A stretch of DNA of 64,000 nucleotides from Polaromonas sp. YR568 (GTDB lineage: Bacteria > Pseudomonadota > Gammaproteobacteria > Burkholderiales > Burkholderiaceae_C): positions 186,001 to 250,000 of the forward strand of contig NZ_FPBM01000007.1 in the NCBI RefSeq assembly GCF_900116715.1, written 5' to 3'. The stretch's first letter is position 1, and each line of letters starts with the position of its first letter. A program made the translations under genes and the position numbers. The notes below the pieces were generated by a model, which was not told where the DNA came from, ran no database searches, and saw nothing but the letters and a program-made list of their open reading frames with translations. Below, piece by piece: positions 45,755 to 55,015 of the stretch.

Positions 45755-45927
45755 GTATCTGCGGATATGACTCCCCGAATGAGGGGAAACCCGTATTTCG
45801 AGATTAAGGGGGGAAATGGATCGGTCGGGCCGGACGGCTCCAGCGAGTCAAGCCAAGCACCCGTCGGTACAATGGCTCAAGGCATCCTCGCCGCATGCGG
45901 TCCCAAATTCAATGCGCCGCTTCTTAC

Positions 45928-46620
45928 ATGGCACTCAAGAAAATCCAAAAACATTCGGCGGAGAAGCTCGCCGCCGATGCCATCCGGGAATACATCCTCG
46001 GTGGCCAAATTGCACCAGGCGCGCGCCTGACCGAAATCCACCTTGCAGAGCGCTTCTCGCTATCGCGCGCGACCATCCGCGGCGCTATGCAGCGAATGGT
46101 CCAGGAGGGCTTGCTAGTCCTGGTCCCCTACGTAGGCTGGGAAGTCATGTCGATCACTTCCCACGATGCATGGGAGCTATACACACTTCGGCAGAGCCTT
46201 GAGGCCTTGGCCGCCCGGCTTGCAAGTGAACGAATAGATGAAAAAGGTAAGGCGACGCTGAAGGCCGCCTACCAGAAGCTCGTGGAAGCCAGTGCCGCAC
46301 GCAACTTGAAAGATGTTTCGGCCGCGGACTTCAAACTTCACCGAGCCATCATCGAACTTAGTGGGCATACACGCCTGGCCCATCAGTACCAGCTCATTGA
46401 GCAGCAAATCTCACTCTACATCTTCTGGAGTGACTTCATGCCCTCGCATGAAAGCGTGTACCAAGTTGTCCTTGAGCATCATGGCCCCATTGTTGAAGCC
46501 ATACTTGCCGGCAACAGTGAAACGGCTGCCCGCTTGGCCGCGGAACACAACATAGACGCGGGGTTAAAGCTTGTACACCACCTTGAGCAGCTTGAGGCTG
46601 AAAGGGCTAAGGCCGCTTAG
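45928..46620 (+). CDS. GntR-family regulator (FCD type), divergent from cluster B operon
   Basis: 230 residues. HTH at about 13-75 (LAADAIREYILGGQIAPGAR, FSLSRATIRGAMQRMVQEGLL) and an FCD domain. It aligns well with the GntR protein at 42270-42974, including VPYVGWEVMSIT versus [12 protein letters not shown]. The start MALKKIQKH is preferred because it aligns with the paralogue; an ATG 33 bp upstream is an alternative, and neither has a clear ribosome site. It probably represses the cluster B operon from the palindrome at 45729. Confidence 0.9.
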   Translation: MALKKIQKHSAEKLAADAIREYILGGQIAPGARLTEIHLAERFSLSRATIRGAMQRMVQEGLLVLVPYVGWEVMSITSHDAWELYTLRQSLEALAARLASERIDEKGKATLKAAYQKLVEASAARNLKDVSAADFKLHRAIIELSGHTRLAHQYQLIEQQISLYIFWSDFMPSHESVYQVVLEHHGPIVEAILAGNSETAARLAAEHNIDAGLKLVHHLEQLEAERAKAA

Positions 46621-46677
46621 AGATTCCACAATCTAGAGGGCGACAAACGGATGCAATGGCGGCTGAGAGTGCTTCGA

Positions 46678-47829
46678 CTACTGACGAATTTTCCCCGTGT
46701 CGCTAATGATGGAAAGCTCCACAAACTTCGATCCGGTTCGAACACCAGGCCTAAAGCTGACCACATAACCGCCTAGATTGAGGTTTTCCGTGCCGTCCAA
46801 CGCCGCAGCCATACCCTGGCGAGTCGGACGCTGTCCCTGACGCCGAACAGCTTCGACGATTACCTTCGCAGCGATGTAGCCTTCCATCATGACGTAGCTT
46901 AGTGGTACATCGAGCTTTCCACTTTTGGCCACTGCGTCGCTGAGTTCTTTAGCCACCCGAGATCCCCCGTAGGGACTAGGAACTACCTGCGCGATTGCTA
47001 CTCCCCGCATTACGCTTGAGACGAAGGCTAGACGATCTTCGGCGATTCTCTTTGTCACTCGCTCCATGTCTGCGCCCGAATGCACAAAAATCTGCGCTGC
47101 ACCGTCCTCGGCACGATATCTCTCGATAAAACGCGCGCTTGCTTCTCCGCTGCTCACCATGATGATTGCTTGAGGCTTGGACTTGACGAACGTGTCAATC
47201 GCATTTGCCACTCGTGTGCTCCCCGCTTCGTAGGACGCTTTGGAGATCACTGTGGCCTTTGTCTTCTTAGCAGCTTCTTCGGCTGTAGCTACAAGTGCCG
47301 CCGCCGCTGGGCCTTCCTCGTATAGGAGTCCCAAGCGCGTGACACCTATTGCCGCTAGATGCTCGGTAATCTTGCTGAGTTCATCAAAAAAGTTTGCTCG
47401 CACGTTGTAAAGCAATGGCGTCTCAGCGCGGGTGTCAGTGGCGCGATAGCCCACCAAGGCCAACTTCTCCTTCTCCAGAACGCCCGTACCCAAAAGTTCA
47501 GTGATATTGCGACTACCGAAGTATCCCGCAAGCACCATTGGCTGATCTTCAGCCAGTATCTGCCGCGTAAGCTTGACCGTATCTTCGGGGCGCCCACCGT
47601 CGTCCTTGCTCACCAACTGAAAAGTGTGACCATTCACGCCGCCTGATTTATTGACGCTACTGAAGAGCAGCTGCATACCCGCTGCATAGGCTCGTCCCTG
47701 GCTCGCTTCAGGTCCCGACAATGGCGCTACCTGGCCCACGACAATTTCCGCGCTATGCGAAAGCCGTCCTCCTAATAATGCCGCGCATGCGACGGCGACG
47801 GGCAATATCAGCTTGACGACTATCTTCAT
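46678..47829 (-). CDS. ABC-type substrate-binding protein, LivK type (cluster C)
   Basis: 383 residues. A signal peptide (about 1-26) precedes EIVVGQVAPLSGPEASQGRAY, the type I binding fold. It is very similar to the protein at 57241-58392 and less so to 38375-39499. It is the last gene of the nine-gene cluster C run and has no dedicated LivHMGF genes nearby; the operon already encodes a PotD-type importer, so this may be a second receptor feeding a transporter elsewhere. GGAGA precedes the ATG. Confidence 0.9.
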   Translation of the reverse strand: MKIVVKLILPVAVACAALLGGRLSHSAEIVVGQVAPLSGPEASQGRAYAAGMQLLFSSVNKSGGVNGHTFQLVSKDDGGRPEDTVKLTRQILAEDQPMVLAGYFGSRNITELLGTGVLEKEKLALVGYRATDTRAETPLLYNVRANFFDELSKITEHLAAIGVTRLGLLYEEGPAAAALVATAEEAAKKTKATVISKASYEAGSTRVANAIDTFVKSKPQAIIMVSSGEASARFIERYRAEDGAAQIFVHSGADMERVTKRIAEDRLAFVSSVMRGVAIAQVVPSPYGGSRVAKELSDAVAKSGKLDVPLSYVMMEGYIAAKVIVEAVRRQGQRPTRQGMAAALDGTENLNLGGYVVSFRPGVRTGSKFVELSIISDTGKIRQ

Positions 47830-47920
47830 TGGTGTCTCCATTCGTGGGGCTATGCCCGGAATGCGACGCAGCCAGCGTCGTCTCCAGGTCTCATCTAGAG
47901 CAAAGGTTGGGGCCTGTGGA

Positions 47921-48283
47921 TCAGGGTACGGCAGCAGTGACAGTCACTTCGACCAAGAGACTGGGTAACGCGAGGTTCGCTTCCACTGTGGTTCTCGCCG
48001 GAGCTGCCCCCGACGGAATCCATGACTCCCAGACTGCGTTCATGGCAGCAAAGTCACCTATGTTTCGCAGGTAAATCGTGGCCGTGAGGATGCGGCCACG
48101 CTCACTGCCGGCCTCGGCCAGCAGATCCTGGACGCGTAACAGAGTCTCTGCGGTCTGCACCGTAATGTCCGCTTCAGCATGTGCACCGCCGCCTGCAGTC
48201 TGTCCGCATAGGTAGATCAGTCCACCGTGCTTCACGATCTTGCTCATGCGTGCATTCGTATGCTTACGTTCGATCTCACTCAT
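47921..48283 (-). CDS. RidA-family imine/enamine deaminase (cluster C)
   Basis: 120 residues, normal RidA size. The catalytic arginine is R97 in APARTTVEANLALP. RidA proteins hydrolyse reactive 2-imino acids released by amine-oxidising or PLP enzymes. It overlaps the end of the flavoprotein gene by eight bases, which fits clearing the imine product of that dehydrogenase. AAGGAG precedes the ATG. Confidence 0.93.
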   Translation of the reverse strand: MSEIERKHTNARMSKIVKHGGLIYLCGQTAGGGAHAEADITVQTAETLLRVQDLLAEAGSERGRILTATIYLRNIGDFAAMNAVWESWIPSGAAPARTTVEANLALPSLLVEVTVTAAVP

Positions 48284-49703
48284 GAAGTGACTCCTTGATT
48301 TTGTGGGTTTCGGTGTTTGTTGCGCTCGCCATCGCAGCGATGGATCCCAATGGCACAGGCTTCAGCGGTGCTCTGATGTGATAGGCACCAATCTCACGCG
48401 GAGGTTTTCCAAGTTCCTTTGAGAGAATTTGAGTGACCGTTAGACCGCACATCCGGCCTTGGCACGGCCCCATACCGCAACGACTGAAAAATTTCGTCTG
48501 GTTGGGACCTTGGCATCCCAATCGCGCCATCTCGCGTATGCGACCGGCCGTGACCTCTTCGCAGCGGCAGACGATCGTCTCGTCGGCAGGATCAGATATC
48601 CATTCGGGCGGGCTATACAGCGCGTCGAGAAAAGGACGAATGCGCAACTGGTGATCCAGAGCTCGACGCCCTGAGATTGCTTGAGATTCGCACTCGTCCT
48701 CTGTCAACTTTCCCAAAGCTCGCGCCGCGCCCAACGCGGCGAGCGACCCCGACGGCTCTGCAGCCAAGGCACCCGCAATGGCCGCACCATCTCCTGCGAT
48801 GCGGAAACCCGGAAGAGAAGTTTCGCCCCAGGCATCAATCAGCGGGCGCCAGGCTAGCTGAACGGAATCCCACTCATGATCGACCCTCAACAGACGGCTG
48901 AGTTGAGTGTTGGGAACCACGCCGTGATGAAGTAGCACGACGTCGGCAGCCAGACTGTGCTTTCTGCCGCCAGCCGTGAACGTAAGGGCCTGAACTCTGT
49001 CATTTCCTTCTGCTCGAAGATTGGTCGCTGCTGAGAACATGGGAACACCCGCCCGACGAAGACGCCAGAGCATCCGAAGGCCTTTTGCCAGATAAGGCAT
49101 TGCGCCGAGCGCCGCAGGAAGATGGCGCAGCGAACGCCACCGGTTGGCGCGGGGCGCTGTTTCGACGATACCGGCAAGCGGCACGCCGGCTTCGAGTAGT
49201 TGGCAAGCCACAAGCAGCAACAACGGCCCCGCTCCCACCAGTACCGTGCGCCCCGCAGGCACCGCGCTGGCGCTCTTCAGCGCTATCTGTGCCGCCCCTG
49301 CATTCAACACACCCGGGAGCGTCCAACCTGGAATCGGCGAAGCGCGCTCCATGGCACCTGTAGCGGCGATCAACTGCGGTGCGCGAACCTGAAATGATTG
49401 CCCATTCTTCTGCGCAGTCACGGTGAGATCGCGCGCGACGTCCCACACCGTCGCACCGAAGCGTAGCTCGACCCCCGAGCGCTCGATTTGAGCAGTCAAT
49501 GTCTCGCCGTACCGGTAATCCGGGCCCAACAATGCAGCTACAGACGCCGGGGCGTCGGTAACGTTGCGGTAGATCTGTCCGCCAGGGCGCAACTGCTCGT
49601 CAAGCAGCAGTGTCTTAAGTCCATGCGCCGCGCCCTTTAGAGCGGCAGACATTCCAGCCGGACCGGCACCGATAACGATGAGATCGTGGGTCTGCGCGCT
49701 CAT
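48276..49703 (-). CDS. Flavoprotein dehydrogenase subunit with BFD-like 2Fe-2S domain (HcnB/OoxA type)
   Basis: 475 residues. The FAD motif GAGPAGMSAAL (about 12-22) and an NAD(P)-like motif VGAGPLLLLVACQLLE near 167-182 lie in a pyridine-nucleotide-disulfide-type fold. The C terminus has a BFD-like domain with CRCEEVTAG and CGMGPCQGRMC, ligands for a 2Fe-2S cluster. It is the B/alpha subunit of three-part opine, hydroxyproline or HcnABC dehydrogenases. The start MSAQTHDLI follows AGGAGATGTG and overlaps the 2Fe-2S subunit gene by four bases; a longer in-frame extension is not supported. Confidence 0.92.
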   Translation of the reverse strand: MSAQTHDLIVIGAGPAGMSAALKGAAHGLKTLLLDEQLRPGGQIYRNVTDAPASVAALLGPDYRYGETLTAQIERSGVELRFGATVWDVARDLTVTAQKNGQSFQVRAPQLIAATGAMERASPIPGWTLPGVLNAGAAQIALKSASAVPAGRTVLVGAGPLLLLVACQLLEAGVPLAGIVETAPRANRWRSLRHLPAALGAMPYLAKGLRMLWRLRRAGVPMFSAATNLRAEGNDRVQALTFTAGGRKHSLAADVVLLHHGVVPNTQLSRLLRVDHEWDSVQLAWRPLIDAWGETSLPGFRIAGDGAAIAGALAAEPSGSLAALGAARALGKLTEDECESQAISGRRALDHQLRIRPFLDALYSPPEWISDPADETIVCRCEEVTAGRIREMARLGCQGPNQTKFFSRCGMGPCQGRMCGLTVTQILSKELGKPPREIGAYHIRAPLKPVPLGSIAAMASATNTETHKIKESLHE

Positions 49704-50011
49704 TTCACATCTCCTGCACGGCGCGCACCACGGGGGATTTTCACCTGCATCCCAGCTTCCACGCGGACCATGCAAGACTGCACATTCTGCGCACCATCGA
49801 CCTCGACCAAACAATCGAAGCACACCCCCATAAGACAGAGCGGTGCACGTGGTTTCCCAGATACCGGCGTGTATCGGAACGGTACAACATCGGAATTCAA
49901 CAGTGCGGCCGCCAGCGTTTCGCCCTCACGGGCTACAACTCTGCGCCCTTCGACAAATATCTCAACCACCGTCCGCTGCTCACTCACCGGCAGAGTCATC
50001 GCCCTAAACAT
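49700..50011 (-). CDS. 2Fe-2S ferredoxin-like dehydrogenase subunit (HcnA type)
   Basis: 103 residues. Cys59, Cys64, Cys67 (PLCLMGVCFDC) and Cys80 form a plant-ferredoxin-type 2Fe-2S site. Such small subunits join the two flavoproteins of HcnABC-like dehydrogenases. The start at MFRAMTLPVS overlaps the end of the upstream DAO-type gene by eight bases, with GGAG at good spacing; a second ATG four codons later is possible. The longer open frame upstream is a shadow of the DAO gene. Confidence 0.88.
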   Translation of the reverse strand: MFRAMTLPVSEQRTVVEIFVEGRRVVAREGETLAAALLNSDVVPFRYTPVSGKPRAPLCLMGVCFDCLVEVDGAQNVQSCMVRVEAGMQVKIPRGARRAGDVK

Positions 50012-51113
50012 CGAAACGCTCCGCTTTGAAAGTTTGAATATGGGAAGGCTCAGTGCCACCAAGAATCCAGTTCGCGAGCGGACCCACATGCATCGAGGCA
50101 AGCGTAATTCCGCTATGGCAGGTCGCGAGAAACGCTCCCGGACAGTCGCTCGAAGCTTGGTAGACCGGGAAGCCATCCGGAGTCATCACACGCAGCGCGC
50201 CCCATGTACGCACGATGTTGACGTTCTCCAGTATTGGGAAAAGGCGGCCGGCACGCTTGGCAATAGTCGCAAGCTGGTCCAGGCTCGTTCCATCGTCAAA
50301 ACCAACGTCTTCTTTCGAGTCGCCCATCTGCACTACACCCTCACCAGTCTGCCGCACGTGCATTGACGGATGACGAAGAAACGGTTGCATGCGCTCACTG
50401 ACAAGAATCTGCCCTCGGCTGGGCTTGACAGGGGCACGCAGCCCGACCATGGGAGCCAATTCCCGATTCCCAAGCCCTGCGGCTAGTACGACTCGCCCGG
50501 CGGTGTGTGTGGCGCCAGCAGTCACCACACGGAATTCACCTGCCTGATGGTCGATACGCTCTACCCGAACGCCACCCACCGTTTCACCACCCAAAGACCG
50601 AAAGCCCTGAAATAGCGCATGCAAAAGCCGTAACGGGTTGACATGGCCGTCCAGCGGACCGAAAGTAGCGCCAGCTACATCCGGCCCAATCGCAGGCTCT
50701 AACGCACGAACCTGACCGTGGTTAAGCACCTCGAAAGGGTATTCGCCATCCAGAGATTCGCGGATTAACGTCAAGTCGGCTACACGCGCGTCGAGTTCCC
50801 GTTCGTCCAGAGACATCACGAGCCCTCCGATCTGCGAGAGTTCAACATTGACACCCGTGCGTTCCACCAAGTCAAGCGCAAATTCAGGCCACTGACGTGC
50901 GGCCTCCCTGCTCCACCGTGCGTAACCTGGATTGCCGAGACCCTTGCCGTGTACCCAAACAAGGCCAAAGTTTCCGCGAGCGGCACGAAACGCATCGTCG
51001 CCCTCATCGAGCAACCGCACTCGCTGCCCTGCGCGGGCCAAGCCATAAGCGATCGACATTCCGACCACTCCCCCGCCGATGACCAGCGTATCGATTTCAG
51101 TGCGGGCGATCAT
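50004..51113 (-). CDS. DAO-type FAD oxidoreductase subunit (HcnC/OoxB type)
   Basis: 369 residues. The FAD motif IGGGVVGMSIAYGLARAG (about 12-29) and the DAO fold are clear, with a C-terminal TCHSGITLASMHVGPL segment. This is the amine-oxidising subunit of three-part opine/hydroxyproline/HcnABC dehydrogenases: it takes electrons from a C-N bond, releasing an imine. It overlaps the permease gene before it by four bases, so transport and oxidation are translationally coupled. The exact amine is unknown. Confidence 0.93.
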   Translation of the reverse strand: MIARTEIDTLVIGGGVVGMSIAYGLARAGQRVRLLDEGDDAFRAARGNFGLVWVHGKGLGNPGYARWSREAARQWPEFALDLVERTGVNVELSQIGGLVMSLDERELDARVADLTLIRESLDGEYPFEVLNHGQVRALEPAIGPDVAGATFGPLDGHVNPLRLLHALFQGFRSLGGETVGGVRVERIDHQAGEFRVVTAGATHTAGRVVLAAGLGNRELAPMVGLRAPVKPSRGQILVSERMQPFLRHPSMHVRQTGEGVVQMGDSKEDVGFDDGTSLDQLATIAKRAGRLFPILENVNIVRTWGALRVMTPDGFPVYQASSDCPGAFLATCHSGITLASMHVGPLANWILGGTEPSHIQTFKAERFDV

Positions 51114-51904
51114 TGCTTACCTGCCAGCACACGGTCCAAACCGTAGAAGCGATCAAGCACCATCATCAGCACCAATGTCAGCACGATCAATACAGTGGAA
51201 ATCGAAGCCAGCAGCGGATCGATTGTGTTCGCGATGTGGTTGTACATCTTGACCGGCAACGTCTGAGTTCCAGCAGACGCAACGAAGATCGACATCGTCA
51301 ACTCATCGAAGCTATTAATGAAAGCGATCAGCCAGCCGCCCGCCACGCCCGGCACGATGAGCGGTAACTCAACGCGGCGAAATACCGTCCAAGAAGAAGC
51401 CCCCAGTGACTCTGCAGCATGAGCCACGGTTCGGTCAAACCCGGTGGCTGCAGCAACCACCAGTCGAAGCACATAGGGCAAGACAAGCACCGTATGGGCA
51501 GCTGTCAGCCCCCACATGGTTCCAGATGCGCCGAGCTGGGTGAAAAACCGCAATAGCGCGATACCCAGTACGACATGCGGCACCATCAACGGCGACAGCA
51601 GCAAGCTGAGGATTGCCTCGCGACCCGGGAAGCGGTGCCAAGCTATGGCCATACCCGCGGGCACCGCCAGCAAAGTGGCCAGCGTGGCAGCGGTGGCTCC
51701 CAGCACAAGACTGCGATAGAAGGCGTTGACAAATTCATCCTCCTTCAGGATCGCGATGTACCAGCGCCAGGAAGCACCGTCGAACGGCATTGCGATATAG
51801 CCCTTGTCGGTAAATGAAACCAGAGCGACCATCACAAGCGGCGCCAGCATGAACGCGGCAAACAGCCAGTGAAAAACCATCAGAACAGGATGCGTCCGCT
51901 TCAT
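51110..51904 (-). CDS. ABC transporter permease, PotC type (cluster C)
   Basis: 264 residues with about six membrane helices and the EAA loop AAESLGASSWTVFRRVELPL. It forms one half of the inner-membrane channel, partnered by the PotB-type protein encoded just before it (four-base overlap). The importer probably brings in the amine substrate of the downstream dehydrogenase. Confidence 0.94.
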   Translation of the reverse strand: MKRTHPVLMVFHWLFAAFMLAPLVMVALVSFTDKGYIAMPFDGASWRWYIAILKEDEFVNAFYRSLVLGATAATLATLLAVPAGMAIAWHRFPGREAILSLLLSPLMVPHVVLGIALLRFFTQLGASGTMWGLTAAHTVLVLPYVLRLVVAAATGFDRTVAHAAESLGASSWTVFRRVELPLIVPGVAGGWLIAFINSFDELTMSIFVASAGTQTLPVKMYNHIANTIDPLLASISTVLIVLTLVLMMVLDRFYGLDRVLAGKQ

Positions 51905-52761
51905 AGGAACACCTGCTTGTAACGACGCTCCACGAGCCTGTTCGCACCGATCGAGACAGCCAAAACGATGACCACCAGCACCACGGCCAGGGCGGCACCG
52001 AGCGGCCAGTTCAGGTTTCCAAGGAATTCGTCATAAATTGTGGTCGGAACAACCTTCAAACGCCGGCCACCAATGATGGCTGGGGTAGCAAACGCGCTTG
52101 CGGCAAGCGCAAATACGATAAGACCACCGGAAAGAACGCCCGGAATCACCTGTGGAAAAACAATCCTGCGCATAACCGTCCACAGCCCGGCCCCCAGAGA
52201 TTCGGCGGCCTGTTCAGTGGCGCCATCGAGTTTCTGCAGGGACGCCCACACAGCAAGAACCATAAACGGCACCAGCACATGGACTAATGCGATTACTACG
52301 CCGGTGAAGGTGAACATCATTTTCACGGGCTCGCTAACGAGGCCACTGGCCAGCAAAAGCTTGTTGATCACGCCTTCGTTACCCAACAAGATTGCCCACC
52401 CCAATGTGCGGACCACTACTGAGATCAGCATTGGGCCGAGGACGATCACGATTGACACGGCACGCCACCGCTCGGAGAGCCGACTCAGTACATAGGCCTC
52501 CGGAACACCGATTGCGATGCAGATGATCGTGACTAGCGCAGCCATACCGAAGGTTCGGCCGAAGATGACGTGAAAGTACTCGTCCCGAGCCATTTCGGCG
52601 TAGTTAGCAATCGTCAGGTGCTCGCCAACACCCACACCCGGGATAAAGGGGTAAAGGCTTAGCGAAAGCATGATTACCAATGGCACGGCGACGAACGCCA
52701 GCGTCATCAGCACGCCGGGTGCCGCAAGCCAGTATGGAAGCGCGTTGCGCTCGGAGTTCAT
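51901..52761 (-). CDS. ABC transporter permease, PotB type (cluster C)
   Basis: 286 residues with about six membrane helices and the EAA loop AAESLGAGLWTVMRRIVFPQ. It is the other channel half of the cluster C importer. It overlaps both the ATPase gene (upstream) and the PotC-type gene (downstream) by four bases. In cluster A the equivalent two proteins are fused into one chain. Confidence 0.94.
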   Translation of the reverse strand: MNSERNALPYWLAAPGVLMTLAFVAVPLVIMLSLSLYPFIPGVGVGEHLTIANYAEMARDEYFHVIFGRTFGMAALVTIICIAIGVPEAYVLSRLSERWRAVSIVIVLGPMLISVVVRTLGWAILLGNEGVINKLLLASGLVSEPVKMMFTFTGVVIALVHVLVPFMVLAVWASLQKLDGATEQAAESLGAGLWTVMRRIVFPQVIPGVLSGGLIVFALAASAFATPAIIGGRRLKVVPTTIYDEFLGNLNWPLGAALAVVLVVIVLAVSIGANRLVERRYKQVFL

Positions 52762-53810
52762 GCTGCGCCCTCGGCACGCGGCACCAGCCTGGCGTTTTCG
52801 GGGGCCCAGTGGAGCCCAACCTCGTCACCCTCTTCCGCCTGCGGCAGGCCGGTGTTGGCGTGGGACACCTGTATCGCCCCCAGAGGCGTCTCAATCTGAA
52901 ACAACCAGTGATTACCGAGAAATGCTCGCGCAGTGACGCGGCCCTTCACAAGGGCAGCGTTGTCCGCAGTAAATTCAATCTTCTCTGGTCGAACAATGTA
53001 TTCGAGCGCACCGACTCGCCCCGTATCGCCGGTCGGCAAGCGGTAGCCCAGCACGTTGACCGTCGGGCCGGCCTGCGCGCGCGTGGTCGAGAAAACATTC
53101 GCCTTTCCAAGAAAGGTGGACGAAAAGCGGCCATTCGGACGTTCATACATCTCGAAGGGCCGGCCAACCTGTTCAATGCAGCCCTTGTTCATCAAGACAA
53201 CCCGGTCTGCCAACGTCATGGCCTCCGCCTGGTCGTGCGTCACCATGATGGTCGTAACGCCCACACGATGCTGCAACGCACGCAACTCGATCTGCATCTC
53301 CTCGCGCAGTTTGGCGTCTAGTGCACCCATGGGCTCATCGAGCAGCAGCACGGGGGGCTGGATGGCCAGCGCTCGCGCCAACGCCACGCGTTGCCGCTGA
53401 CCCCCGGAGAGTTCTCTTGGATAGCGGCCGGCCATCGGACCCAGGTGTACCAGTTCCAGCGTACTTGCGACGCGCTTACTCCGCTCACCAGACGGGACGC
53501 CTCGCATCTCAAGGCCAAATGCGACGTTGTCGGCCACTGTCATATGAGGGAACAGCGCATAGCTCTGAAACACGATGCCCAGGCCGCGCTTATTCGGTTT
53601 GACATTGGTTATGTCCTTACCGTCGAGCAGGATCCGACCGCTCGTGGGCTGGACAAAGCCCGCCACCATCTGCAGCGTGGTGGTCTTGCCGCAACCGGAA
53701 GGCCCAAGCAGACAGACGAACTCCCCCTTGGCCACGGAGAGGTCGCTTGCAGCTACGACGACAGTGTCGTCATAGCGCTTGGACAGGCCTTTTAATTCTA
53801 GAAAACTCAT
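52758..53810 (-). CDS. ABC transporter ATP-binding protein, PotA type (cluster C)
   Basis: 350 residues. Walker A LLGPSGCGKTTTLQM, Q-loop IVFQSYALFPHMT, signature LSGGQRQRVALARAL, Walker B VLLLDEPMGALD and H-loop TIMVTHDQAEAMTL are present, followed by a C-terminal TOBE region. It energises the PotB/PotC pair downstream. It follows the receptor gene by 33 bp. Confidence 0.95.
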   Translation of the reverse strand: MSFLELKGLSKRYDDTVVVAASDLSVAKGEFVCLLGPSGCGKTTTLQMVAGFVQPTSGRILLDGKDITNVKPNKRGLGIVFQSYALFPHMTVADNVAFGLEMRGVPSGERSKRVASTLELVHLGPMAGRYPRELSGGQRQRVALARALAIQPPVLLLDEPMGALDAKLREEMQIELRALQHRVGVTTIMVTHDQAEAMTLADRVVLMNKGCIEQVGRPFEMYERPNGRFSSTFLGKANVFSTTRAQAGPTVNVLGYRLPTGDTGRVGALEYIVRPEKIEFTADNAALVKGRVTARAFLGNHWLFQIETPLGAIQVSHANTGLPQAEEGDEVGLHWAPENARLVPRAEGAA

Positions 53811-53843
53811 CGTGTACGCCTTGTGTCTTTCATCCGGCAGGGC

Positions 53844-54875
53844 TTATCGCTCGACAGCACGGTTCCAGCGATTGGTCCACTCGGCACGCTTGGCGTTGAT
53901 AACCAAGTAGTTAGGTGCAATCAATGCGTTGACCTTTTCTGGTCCAAACACCACTCGCTTCATTACATCCGGTGGCAGCTTTGTGTTCTTGTTAGTAGGG
54001 CCGAATCCTTGGGACGTAGCCAGCAGTGCCTGTGACTCTGCTGACGCAAGATGCTGTAGAAATTGCTGTCCCAGCTTGGCTTGTGGTGCACCTTCAACAA
54101 CGCAAGCCGACGACATGATCACGACTGCCCCCTCTTTCGGGTAGACGAATTCGACCGGCGCACCCTGATCGACCACCGCTTGCACTCGCCCATTTCCCCA
54201 AACCACAAGCGCAGCCTCACCGGTTTGAAGCATCTGCGCCATTTTTCCGGGTGAAGGCTCCCAGGCCAGCACATTAGGAGCGACTTTTTTGATCATGACG
54301 TCAAAGCCCGGATCCATGGTTGCCTCGCTGCCGCCATTGAGTTTTGACATCATCACTAGCGTCAACAGGCCATAGCCGTTGGTGATCGGAGGAATCACAA
54401 CCTTTTGCTTGTACTTGGGGTCTGTCAAATCTTGCCAAGACGTGGGGGCCTTCCAACCATTCTTAGCGAAAACATCCTTGTTGTAGGCAAGGCCGCTGGC
54501 GATATAGCCGAGACCGACCGAACTATCCCCTAGCATGCGGGCGTTCGGATACAGCTCCTTGATAGACCCGGTGTTCTCTACTTTGGCGCAAAGACCTTGG
54601 CCGACCGCCTGGTACATCGGGCCATCGTCCATGACCGCGAGCGATATTTCCTGCCGACCTTTTTGCGCCTGAAGTTTCGCGAGGATATCGGTCGAGTTGC
54701 CCGGCACATAAACGACTTTGGCACCGGTTTTCGCCTCAAAGGACGGAATGAGCTTTTCCTTGAACAGTTGCTCATACGAGCCACCGTACCCGCCAACATA
54801 GATCGTGTCAGCGGCTCTGGCACTCAAACTGGACGCCAAGACTACTGCACTCATGACAATAAGGTATTTGCTCAT
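53844..54875 (-). CDS. Extracellular solute-binding protein, PotD type (cluster C)
   Basis: 343 residues. A signal peptide (about 1-21, ending LSARA) precedes DTIYVGGYGGSYEQLFKEK, the polyamine/opine binding fold. It shares YVPGNSTDILAKLQAQ and the C-terminal TNRWNRAVER with the receptor at 58466-59494. The start MSKYLIVMS follows AGGAG. It is the first gene of the nine-gene cluster C operon, opposite a LysR gene. Confidence 0.92.
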   Translation of the reverse strand: MSKYLIVMSAVVLASSLSARAADTIYVGGYGGSYEQLFKEKLIPSFEAKTGAKVVYVPGNSTDILAKLQAQKGRQEISLAVMDDGPMYQAVGQGLCAKVENTGSIKELYPNARMLGDSSVGLGYIASGLAYNKDVFAKNGWKAPTSWQDLTDPKYKQKVVIPPITNGYGLLTLVMMSKLNGGSEATMDPGFDVMIKKVAPNVLAWEPSPGKMAQMLQTGEAALVVWGNGRVQAVVDQGAPVEFVYPKEGAVVIMSSACVVEGAPQAKLGQQFLQHLASAESQALLATSQGFGPTNKNTKLPPDVMKRVVFGPEKVNALIAPNYLVINAKRAEWTNRWNRAVER

Positions 54876-55015
54876 CAAGGGCTCCTGCAAAAGGAAAGTT
54901 GTGGTGGAAACTCAACCGTAGGCAACGTTTAAATGCATTCAACCTAGGGCTAGACAAATTGTAGTGACGAGTTTTTGTCAGGAATAATCAAATTACAAGC
55001 CCAGCTTATGATTAA

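Noticed and set aside
54985..55014. TAATCA-N18-TGATTA inverted repeat before the LysR gene
   Set aside because: A/T-rich six-base arms with a long spacer are weak evidence; it is mentioned only as a possible LysR site.
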